Source: Sipunculus nudus
Taxonomy: Eukaryota > Annelida > Sipuncula > Golfingiida > Sipunculidae
Assembly: GCA_026874595.1 (NCBI GenBank)
Contig: CM049309.1
Coordinates: 91,596,723 to 91,660,722, forward strand
Direction of reading: 5' to 3'
Length of the DNA: 64,000 nucleotides
Shown: one piece after another, positions 24,601-36,600 of the stretch
Layout: every line of letters starts with the position of its first letter
Position numbering within the stretch: the first letter of the stretch is position 1
Made by a program: the position numbers and the translations under genes
Notes under the pieces: generated by a model
The model's input: only the letters and a program-made list of their open reading frames with translations
The model's database searches: none
Told to the model about the DNA's origin: nothing

Positions 24601-27600
24601 CCCAGTTTTAATAAATTACTGGAATTAACCCTTTACTGTTCAGATTAGCCTGTGGATTGTCACACTCCTACTGTTCAGATTTATTTTGCATTTTTTCCAC
24701 ATTTTGACATGAATCTATATAAGAGACATTTACTCAGTAACCGTTAAAGGTATCTTTGTGAAATTTTCAGCTTTTACTGTCAGGTATATGTCCTTCATGT
24801 TATTTTATTTATTTTCTACATACCTGGTTTGATATGTATGTAACTAAGGTATATACAGGTAAAAACAGGTAAATTTGTACTACCTGTATTTCCACTCACT
24901 GGTATATCACCAAAATGACCCCTTTCATCCTGTTCAGGTAACCCATGAACCATTTGATAAAAAAAGGGAAATGTAAGGATTTTTTTTCACTCTAAGGTAA
25001 TTATATATTAAAAGTAAGAAAAAGGTAAATGATTTGGTTTAACACTGGAAAGGGAACCACCGACAAACCAGAATGTGCTAGTAAAATTGGATTTTTCTTT
25101 GGGAATCATATATTTTTCACCTGAAAAGCTTGCTGACCAAAAGAGCACATTCTATGACTATTGACATATAACACATATGTTTACCTGTACAGGTAAGAAA
25201 AGGTAATTTTTTTTTTTCTGAATATGTACGCAAACACCTTGTTCATCATTATAGTTACTATAAATTAATACCTTCTCTATTTATGGACTGTATAATTAAT
25301 TTTGATATAAGAACAGGTGCTTTTAATACAGTAATTAAGTTACCTATGTGAATAGTACCTTTGTTCTTCAACTGATCTAATTACCTGTGACAGTGACAAA
25401 ATCATGCTGAAAAGTGGCTGGTGAGAATAGGGATAAACAAGTGTCAACTGTGTAAAACCATTATATTTTGATTTTTCAGACATGTAAAACATAAATTGAT
25501 AATTTTGGTTACAGTTACACATAAAAACATACTCACCTGTACAGGTGAGTTCAGGTAAATCCAGGTAAATTATTTTTTAATGAAGTATATATTTTATACA
25601 TGTAATTAGGGAGAACAAAAAAAACAAACAACTTAATTTTGAGTGCCATGTGTAAAATTTATGAATTACAGGTACTAACTGCACTATTTATTGGGTTACC
25701 TGAAATGATACCTTTGATCTTAAACAGATTTAATTACCTTTGTAAGTACAGAATATAAAGACAACTTTTCATTTTAAAAGTGGAAAGGAAATTTTTGAAG
25801 GAGTCAAAACAATATGCAGAAGCTATCTTTTAATTAACTGCACAGCCATGAGACTTGTGCATTTCAGTTTTGCCAATTGCTACCTGTAAAAGTTTACTCA
25901 CCTGCACAGGTAAGATCAGGTAAATAAAGGTAAATTCTCATTTTTTAAATTTAAATTATATATTGCACTTGTTATAAGGAACATCGCAATAAAAACTATT
26001 TACTTTTGTCCAATGTGCAAAATATATAATTTATGGGTGTAAAATGCACAAATTATCTGGTTACCTGTAATATACCTTTTTATGTCAAATTAACATATTT
26101 TAACATGTGCAGGCAAAAACAAATCGCTGACGGATTATAAAATAAAATCTGGAAAATTGTGTCTACTCTGTTTGTTTACATTTCATGCAATAATAAAATT
26201 GCTGTTTAGTTGGTCTGTTGCGTTTATCTGCACAGGTAAAAATCCAGGTGCGACAGGTAAACCGGTGTGCACTTGGTTCGATCAACGATTAGCCTTAATA
26301 AACGTTGATATATCCAAATCTTTCCCATTCTTAACAGTGCAAATGTACTAAAATTTGAAATAAAAATCAAAACAAATATGTCTTACACTCGTGAAAACTG
26401 TTATTTGCCTAATTGAGGGTATCCATGCAATTTCTTTTAAAGTACCCGCCCTTTCGCGGCTGATGGTGATTGAGCGATAATTAGTAAATTCAGCAATGTG
26501 TAGCACACAAGGTACATTAATGACGCGGTTTTGCGGACTCTAGTCAATATAACGGAAAAATAAAAATAAATTAAAACTTTTACTGGGCAATTAAGATGCA
26601 AGACGACACGTCTGTTTGGGTTTCTTTCCTGAATGGTCCAATTCAACCGCGTCATCCCTCAGCCAGCGATGACGCACTGACGCTGCAAACTTTTCTCACC
26701 CAATCGCGTCTACTTTTACATCGGCAAGGTTCACGTGACTGGGTCTGGCGTGTTTACTTTGTAAAGTCTTTTAAATGGACAAGGTTCACGTGACTAAGTC
26801 TGGCGTGTTAATTATAAGAGGCATCATGAGATGCAGTGCCGACTGGCGGTCGAATTATTTTTTATTTTTTTTTGGGGGGGGGGGGGGGGGGGGGTTGTTT
26901 GTTGGAGTTACCTGGAAACATCCTTTCACGTCATGCAATATATGTATATGCATTAGAAGGGATTCTTTCCCGCAGGGATCAGAAACAACGAGAACACGTA
27001 CAGATAATACTTAGATAGTAGAACAATAATTCATTACATATATAATATATATGCACATTAATGTAACAAATCGTTATTAACAAGAATATAAAATAATGGA
27101 AAATCAATATTTTTTATTGTTGGAAAGGTGTCTTTAAAATGTGCTATTGGGATAATGCACATAATACCAAAGTTTATAAACGTGGGAAAACGATACTAAA
27201 CTGTGAAGTAACACCAAAGAAACATGTTTTTCACAGTACATTTTAATGTATGTTATGTTATTCAAATATATAGGCCTACGTATGTCCAACAATGCCTATC
27301 AAAATTATGCCTAGTTACTATGATTTCATAGCAGTACATTCTGGTATCTTAGAGGAAAATTGCACGTACATATCTTTATGCACTTACTTATCCAGGTCTT
27401 CAATTTGCACTTTATTTCATCTTAGAGGAAAATTGCACGTACATATCTTTATGCACTTACTTATCCAGGTCTTCAATTTGCACTTTATTTCAGTGACATT
27501 TAAATGAAGCATAATTAGGTTATGAAATTAATATAAAATGGAAATATAATATATAATTACATTTATTCAATTCAACTTCACTTGAAGAAAAGTAGGAAAT

Positions 27601-30600
27601 TTATTTAATAATTTTGAGACGCACAATTCCTTGGTTAACTAGATGTATACACGAGACCTAACTTCAAATCATATATCTAATCTGGTAACCTCCGTATGCA
27701 ACTTTGTACATTTAAGCCTTCATATAGTCAGAATGCATAAGTCATGCACTGCTGATAAAACTTCAGCTTAAGCAGGAATGCATGCGGTCTCCCCAGGCTG
27801 CAAGGTCGTGATTTCACGGAGATGCAGAGTTCCAGTTAATTATAAAACAACATGCAGCAACAATTCAATAATTCTAAAGAAACGCCTGGAATGTTCCAAA
27901 AACTTCTAATAAGTTATGATCCCTTGGGTGTTTGTTTATTTATTTATTTTGTATTCACCAGTCCCGTCAGCTGTGGAAACGCGGACCATGACCTACATCT
28001 TGCAATTATACATGTCGTTCGGTTCCCGAACATTGTAAATGATATCCTTTGTTGATTAATGTAATAGGTGCCAATTTAAAGTAGTAATTTCCACTCCGAA
28101 TGATGTGTGCTGTCTTTCCGCTAAAATCTTCTGTGTGATAAGAAAATTTCCCTGTGCTAATAAAACTGTCAATCAAACGTGAAAATGACAAGGTCGGGTG
28201 GGTAAAAATAGAAGCCGACACCTTGTGGTATTTTATGTCTTCGAAAGGGGCAAGTTTGAGACAAAGCCATCAAACATTTTGCAATATAGATATATTTGTA
28301 TACCTGCGTCTTTTAAATCATATCTTACTGCAATGGAAAGGTACAATTATATTTCAGTCTAATTTGTCCACCTGCATGGTTTCTCGTCATTTTGAATACA
28401 CCATGCGCATGCATATCGAAAGTCCGCATCTTCGGTCTTTATATTTTACTTTCACTGTGTGACCGTCACTATATATATACACACTATAGCTTCTAATTTA
28501 AGATTGGCAAATGCATTTTATTCATTTGTCCTGCATGTATCATGACTGAGACTGACTCCGCCGTATGACTTTGAAGGATTATCATGACCAAGACACATTT
28601 TCCATATTTAATCCCTGGGCCATGCATGCACGGTGACTGGGTTTTGAGAGCGATATCAATATAAAGCGGCGTTTATACCGGGCGCACGGTATATGCGATA
28701 TATATGCAGGCGGTCTGCGGTATACACTATGTATTTTTTATGAATATAGGCAGCGAATGAAACCGATTTGAGAAATTGACATGGATGAAATGTAAAAAGG
28801 AGTTATAAGTTCTGGTATTAGTGGAAAGATTTTATGTTTAAAAGGTACAAAAACATTTAACACAGTACTATTCCTAACAACAATGAATGGCCTGTTATAG
28901 GCAAACATGTATTACCAAAAAAAATTATTTACTTCAATTCATAATATAATAGGTTATAGTTTTATAATTTTATTTGCTATGTGCCATATATATTTAAGGA
29001 TGTTTTGCAGCTCCTCCCAAAATCTGTTTCACTGGCAGTGACAGTGCTTTTTTTAATCACTAATGAAAATTATAATACGCACATACTATATACATGTGTA
29101 TATATATATAGGCCTATATACACACACATGCACACACAAAAGCGCGCACACGTGCACATACACATGTAGCCTATACATATACAGAAAGTACTACACATAT
29201 ACAAATTTGTAAAATCTGTTCAGTATGTGTTGAAACTGTATTAATACATATTTGTTCAAGCGTATAAGTCACTTACTGTCTTGTCTTACATAATCAAGGA
29301 TCTGGGTATAAGCGTGCAGTTCCACGTACGTCGTATAATAATTACATCAATATTTCATGAAGTATATTATCATTATATTTTACACTGGAAAGTTAACTAT
29401 ATCCATAAATTATCTGGCTCTTTCTAAGTTAAGACGGTATCAATTTTATTTTCAATTCATAAAGTCTCTTAGAATGATTGACAGTTCTTGTGCACGGCCG
29501 ATTGTGCCCGATAACGAAAGTACATAGAATGTTTGGCACAGAAATGATCACTAGTAAACAATCAGACATCACATATATATACGACATGATATATGACAGT
29601 ATCTTCGATTTTTATTTATGAAAATATGTTAATATTTTAAATAAACACTCATCTTATTATATGATATCGGTAAAACATGGTTTTCCAGTGCCATTACATG
29701 ACACAATTAGGAGGTCACTCAGATCACGTGCGTGGTGTCTGTCAAACGTGTCAGTCAGTCGGACGGCGATCATTGGTCACAAGTTAAACCAATAAAAAAA
29801 GGGATAATATATGATCTTGGAAATATTTAACGGAAGTTAACTCTGTAAACACATTGCACTTGGTTTTCTCACTGGAATTGATAGCCAACATTTAGTGATT
29901 TACCGATTTCTGATGAATTTAGCGAAAGTGTCTGATTTTACTCTCGCAGGCGACATGTTACCAGGGTCCACGTAACAAGGCCACGTGAGTGAAAGTCAAT
30001 CATTTTTATTATTTTCCAACAAGTCGGCGTCCGCGCCAGTTTGGATCTTGGTCACATGTTAGAACAACTCTTGACGTTCTGCTCTTTCATTTAAGTACAA
30101 ATATGATGGATGACAATAGATATTTCATCCCAAGAACTTGCCCCAAATACGGGTATGTAAAATGGGCTTTAGCGCGCCCTTGAATTCTAGGCCTGTGACA
30201 AACCGTGCGCCCGCCAAGGCGGTATTGGAGTTTAAAGGCTTAATAGTCAATTTCACACCTGGTGAAGTTTTTACTCTTCTGAAGTAAGGAATTACTTATC
30301 TCATGAACATCCACACTTTCACAGCAATACACCACTTTGTGGACACAATTAAATGTACACTTTAATCATTGTAACCCTGGTGGTTCAATACAAAATCTAA
30401 AATGTAGCATGTCCAAGAATAAAATAAAATACAGAAAAATTATAACATTCATCTAGTTTATGCACCAGCTGGGGGGGATGAGTGCAGGGCAGAAGGGAAG
30501 CCTGCTAGTAGTGGCCAAATTGGGCCAAGGTAAGCTGCCTGGGGTGGGTTACATAATGCAAGTGAAGGCTGTACTACTAGGTGTGCTAGATGTAAACAAC

Positions 30601-33600
30601 ACTTGACATGGTGAATGAAAACATGAATAAAAGCTATTCATTCCAATCAATTTCTTTTGAAAGTTCAGATTTTAAAAGATTAAATCCTTATGCATATATG
30701 CTGGGAAAATTAAATCAACAGTGCCAAAGTTGGACAAAATTTAAGGTATTGATTTTTTTTATTTATGCTAATAACTTGAAAAATTTGCAAAATTCAGATC
30801 TAATTTTGGGTAAACAATTGTATCTTGATTAAATAAAGTTATATTCCTGAAAAAAAGTCTCTAGGTTCAGCAATTCTCATGTTAGGTGAGTAAATATATT
30901 TCCTGATTTTTTAAAAAATTGCATTATGTTTTGGCCTATTACTTCAAAATTATACCCAATACTGACCTAATTTTTGGTATGTTCATAGAAAATGTATAAA
31001 AGAATGTGAATACTAAATACGATCAAAAACAGATCAGTGGTTTTGATATTAGGCAGCCTTGAAGTGTAACAATGGCTTTATTTTATGGAAAACAGAGTTT
31101 TTTTTCCCTTAATATCTCGAAGGAACAAAGTCCTTATGACCCAATTTTCGGTATGGTAGGAGATTTTGGGGACATCTAAAATTATGTCAACAGCCTGGGG
31201 AGCATAGAGATGTGCACTGAATGACCTACAGTCATCAAAGTGGACTGCTTGACAATGTAAGGGAATACAACAAGAGCCTCCAAAAAAATTCAATAACTAG
31301 CCTAATTTTGCAGCTTTTATTTTCAAATTTCAGATTTTAACAGATTAAATCCTTATGTATACATGGTGTGAAAATTAAATCCACAGTACTAACAGGAAAA
31401 AAACGTGCCATGGCCAAACTTGGGCAAAATTTAAGGTACCAATTTTATATTTTTGCCAATATTTAAAAAAATTTAACAAAGTTTGATCTAATTTTTTGTA
31501 TACAATTAAATTTTGATTAATTAAAGTTGTATTACTGGAAAAAAGTCCCTACCTCTAACACTGTTGGTCTTAAGTGACCAAATATCTTCCTGATTTTTTT
31601 ACAAAGTCCATTATGTTTGGGCCCATAACTTTTTTAATTTATATAATACTGACTTAATATCTGGCATGTACATAGGAACTATATAGAGGAATATTTATGG
31701 TAAATATGAAGAAAACCAGATGAGTGGTTTTGATATTAGGCAGCCTTGAAGTGTAACAATGGCTTTATTTTATGGAAAACAGAGTTTTTTTTTCCTTAAT
31801 ATCTCGAAGGAACAAAGTCCTTATGACCCAATTTTCGGTATGGTAGGAGATTTCGGGGACATCTAAAATTATGTCAACAGCCTGGGGAGCATAGAGATGT
31901 GCACTGAATGACCTACAGTCATCAAAGTGGACTGCTTGACAATGTAAGGGAATACAACAAGAGCCTCCAAAAAAATTCAATAACTAGCCTAATTTTGCAG
32001 CTTTTATTTTCAAATTTCAGCATTAATATCTCAAAGGAACGAAGTCCTATTGACCCAATTTTTGGCATGGTAGGAGATTATGGGGACATCTAACTGTATG
32101 CCGAAATTCAGATTCGTAGGTCCAACGGTGTCGAAACGTGCCAGTCTTACGGACGGACATCCAGACGAACGGACAGCCGGACGGACAGACAGACGGACGG
32201 ACGACGGACAATGGACCATGACTATAGCTCAGATGACTTATAGTCAGCTGAGCTAATGATTGTAGCTGGCCCACCAGTCTTTTATACAACAAAGCTATCA
32301 GAGATACATACATATGCCAAATTTCAGAATGATATATCAAACCCCTCCTGAGAAATAAGCAGGGACACACACTTTGCAAAAATTATTGTAGGTGGCACCA
32401 GCAGTCTTGTATACAACAAAGCTATTCGATATATATAAATATGCCAAATTTCAGGCTGATATATCAAATTCCTCTGTAGAAATAAGCAGACACATACACT
32501 GTGTTAAAGTCAATGCAGGTAGCGACACCTGTCTTGTGAACAAGAAAGCCATCAAAGACACATAGACATATCAAAATATCAGGCCAATACATCAAACTTA
32601 CCTTGAGTCTGATGCATGGGGCCTGACCAAGCTAAGGTGAGAAAGGCAGTTGCCCGGAGTGAACTGTGACAAAATGCAAGCACTGAGTGAACTCTTTGAG
32701 CTGCACCTGGCTAGACTGACTGAATTTTTTACCTGTACATGGCTGCACTGAATGAACTCTTGATCTGTTGCATAATCTGATGCAGTGGGCAATCTGCCAA
32801 AGCTATAAATAGAATGCAGCTACTGCAGTGAGTGAACTCCTGACCCAAACCTGGCTGCACTGAGTGAACTCTTGACCTGTTGCCTAATCTGATACAGTTG
32901 GCAGTCTGCCAAAGTTATAAATAGATCCAGATTGACCTTTGGCCTGTTGCCAAATGTGAAATAGTAGCCACACCATTGCACAAGCTCACAGATTGGCTCC
33001 ACATGCAGCCCTGAGGGGCATGGCACAAGAGGTGATCACATGATACTCATGAGATGATCACATGCTTCCCATGAGGTGTTCACATGTCACCCATGAGGTG
33101 TTCACATGCCTTGTGCTTGGCTGCACTGATTGAACTCTTGACCTATATCTGGCTGCACTGAATGAACTCTTGATCTGTTGCCAAATCTGAAACAGTTGGC
33201 AGTTTCTCAACCTATTTAAAGATACAGACACAATCTTGGCCTGTTGGTAAATCTGTTTACACATACTGAAGGACTTTGGCTAAAATTCTTTTTTTTATCA
33301 AGCTGACATATTCATAAACTTTTTATCAAAATATCTAGAACATTAAAGATGCAGTCCTTTATTGTTAAAGGTCCAATAATTCTACCAAAAATCATTCAAG
33401 TAAACTTGAACAAAGGCCACCTAAGAATAATTTTTGTGCAATGTTACAGAAGTTATAATTGAAACAATAATTTTGTAGAAGAACCCTATTGCAGTCCCCA
33501 GTTTGAAATAGACATAATAATGGCCATAAGATCAACTTAAGCTTTTCACGACTCAACCAAAAATCAACAAACTTAATCTATTCTGATCTGAAATTGTCCT

Positions 33601-36600
33601 AGGATAATTCTTTTGAAAAATTGACTGATTCAACTTGACAATTACATCATAAACATTTTAAGCTAAAAGAGGCTAAAATTATGAGGTTTTTGACCATAAA
33701 AAACAGGTCAATGTAGGTGGTATCAAGAAATCTGCAACTTCAAATATGAGTCATGTGACCAACATTTGCACACTTGGTAATGCTAGCTTCTGTCATTTCT
33801 GAGATTACTATGTCAGTATGCTTACTTGGCCAAATGACTAAGTTCAAATTTGTGAACTCTGCTAAAATTAATCAAATACAAACCATTTGAACAAACTTGA
33901 GAGGGCATGCCTCTGGGATCATTTCTGTAAAATATTGAACAATTTGGCTGGACTGTTTACAAGAAGAAGACTTTTAAAGTTTTTTCAGCTTTTTCCTTAT
34001 AAAATCTAAGTAAATAGAGATAGCAAATAAATAAGCTGAATCCCACAACATTTGATGTGTGACAGATTATTGCATAAAATCTGGGGATGGTAGCTCCTGC
34101 GATTCCTGAGAAATTATGGGTTAATGTACAGATGACCAATGACCCCCGTACAAAAAAGGGTCAATGCAAGGGGCGCCACCGATACCTGAATTTCATATAT
34201 GACTCATGTGACCAACATTGGCATAAAATTTGGTGATAGCTCCTGCCATATCTGAGATTGTCATCATTTTAGTATGCTTTTTTGGACAGATGACTAAGTT
34301 CAACTTCCTGTAACTCGGCCAAAATTCACCAAACTTGAACCATTCGAACAAACTTGAGAGAGATGGTATAAAAGATTATTTCTGTGAAATATTGAACAAT
34401 TTGGCTTGACCGTTTGGGAGGAGAAGATTTTTAAAGTTTTTTTTTTTAGATTTTTCTCTATAAAATCTAAGAAAATGCAGAGTTTTTCAGATGGCTATTT
34501 TTTTACATTAAATATCATGATGCTAGCTTCAGTCGTTTTCGAGATAGTATTGGTTAACGTACAGAAGACAGATGCCACCACACCATCGCATTAGCTCACA
34601 GGTTCGCTAAAAAATACTACGGATGCATATTGAATGCAAAATTATAATACAGATACATCTCACTGATGGCAAAATCTTGAACTAGAATACGGGTAGTCGA
34701 CAAGCGACTACTTGTATCCGCCTAAATCAGAGTGGAACGGGTGAAGTGTTGCATATTAGCATGGATGTCTGCAGCCAAATTGTGTATGTAGGTTGCGCTA
34801 CCTACCAAAAAATCCAGAAAGCTCTATACACAAGCAAAACTTTGGCCCAATCGGTCAAACGGTTCCCAAGATATGAGCTTGGTTATCTGCTGCATAAACT
34901 AGAATGCAGGTGGCGCCACCTGTCATAAAATCAAGAGAGCTGTCGGGGATGTATAAACTTGCAAAATTTTAGGCAGATATGTCAAACCACTGCCGAGATA
35001 TGAGTGATTTTATCCCATGGCAGACAAACAGATGGGAGCTGTGCAAACATGGCTGCAGGTGGCGCCACCAGTTTTGCGTATGATAAAGAGCTATGTGAGA
35101 TTTATACACATGCAAAATTTTGGCCCAATCGGTCAAACGGTTCCCTAGATATGAGCTTGGATGTCTGCAGCGTAAACTTGATTGTAGGTGGCGCCACCTG
35201 TCATAAAATCAGAAAAGCTATCCAGGATGTATAAGCATGCCGAATTTCAGGTGAATTAGTCAAACCACTGCAGAAATATGAGTGATTTTAACCCAAGGCA
35301 GACGAACAGATGGACACTGTGCAAACATGGTTGCAGGTGGTGCCACCATTTTCGGTGTATGTTATAAAGCTCTCCAAGGGCTACATTTGTGCAAAAAAAT
35401 TTTCCTGATCGGTCAAACGGTTCCTGAGATATGAGCTTGGATGTCTGCAGCGTAAACGTGAATGTAGGTGGCGCCACCTGTCATAAAATCAGAAAAGCTA
35501 TCCAGGATGTATACGCATGCCAAATTTCAGGTGAATTAGTCAAGTCACTGCAGAAATATGAGTGATTTTAACCCAAGGCAGACAAACAGATGGACACTGT
35601 GCAAACATGGTTGCAGGTAGCGCCACCATTTTTGGTGTATGTTATAAAGCTCTCCAAGGGCTACATTTGTGCAAAAGAATTTTCCTGATCGGTCAAACGG
35701 TTCCCCAGATATGAGCTTTGATGTCTGCAGCGTAAACGTGAATGTAGGTGGCGCCACCTGTCATAAAATCAGAAAAGCTATCCAGGATGTATACGCATGC
35801 CCAATTTCAGGTGAATTAGTCAAGTCACTGCAGAGATATGAGTGATTTTAACCCAAGGCAGACTAACAGATGGACACTGTGCAAACATGGTTGCAGGTGG
35901 CGCCACCATTTTTGGTGTATGTTACAAAGCTCTCCAAGGGCTACATTTGTGCAAAAGAATTTTCCTGATCGGTCAAACAGTTCCCAAGATATGAGCTTGG
36001 ATGTCTGCAGCGTAAACGTGAATGTAGGTGGCGCCACCTGTCATAAAATCAGAAAAGCTATCCAGGATGTTTACGCATGCCCAATTTCAGGTGAATTAGT
36101 CAAGTCACTGCAGAGATATGAGTGATTTTAACCCAAGCCAGACGAACAGATGGACACTGTGCAAACATGGTTGCAGGTGGCGCCACCATTTTTGGTGTAT
36201 GTTATAAAGCTCTCCGAGGGCTACATTTGTGCAAAAAAATTTTCCTGATCGGTCAAACGGTTCCCGAGATATGTGGGTTTATGTGTGGAAACAGACGCAC
36301 AAACGGACGCAGAGCGCAAAGGAAAGGTCAGAGGTCAAAACAAAATCGGGGCGCAGCAGTTCACATGTGACCCGAACATAATCCCGGGTTTCGGAAAATT
36401 CCGCCCAGCGGTTACGGAGGAGTTCTCCGGACACCTATGCGGCGGCGGCGGCCAGCTGAAAACATAGTATCCGCAAAACTCTGTTTTGGCGGATACAATT
36501 AAGTTGAGTATGGATACCAATTATTTATAATCCATGTACAGCCATCTTTATATACCCACAGAGAGCTGTATACCTGTGATTGTAAACATTGCCTGGCATG

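Larger units (their letters stand above)
24629..30239. mobile_element. 5.6-kb insert with TTAA target duplication
   Basis: TTAA at 24625-24628 and again at 30240-30243. The empty site in the H1 copy near 39193 reads GGAATTAATAGTC with a single TTAA. The ends are CCCTTTACTG (left) and, inverted, GCCTTTAAAC (right), so about six bases pair. TTAA targeting with CCCTTT-type ends is typical of piggyBac-like elements. No transposase frame was found, so it would be non-autonomous or decayed. It contains a tandem array (about 24840-26270), a 73-bp duplication and a poly(G) tract. Confidence 0.75.
23251..32256 (+). mobile_element. H1 element copy 4, nested in H2 and itself split
   Basis: 5' CAAGGGACCCATGGGTCACG and 3' CAGCTGAGCTAA. 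The flanks join to ACACAAAAA|TGATTGTAGC, identical to the empty site at 62032/62033: an exact A|T insertion with no duplication. The element is interrupted by a 5.6-kb insert with TTAA duplication (24629-30239). The two halves join to match the H1 copy at 36940. It has an extra core repeat (31037-32020). Confidence 0.88.
23072..34610 (+). mobile_element. H2 element copy 2, split by a nested H1
   Basis: The head CAAGGCCTACAGGCCTAATG runs to ACACAAAAA at 23250. The body resumes at TGATTGTAGC (32257) and runs to CACAGGTTCGCTAA at 34610. H2 sequence on the two sides is collinear with copy 1 and with the copy at 61853. The inserted H1 occupies 23251-32256. The net H2 length is about 2.5 kb. It lies inside the 19-kb ODC intron, antisense to ODC. 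Confidence 0.85.

Noticed and set aside
36135-36467. Open frames near the P1 3' region with short cysteine-containing peptides.
   Set aside because: They are low-information translations of P1 cores and the CGG stretch.
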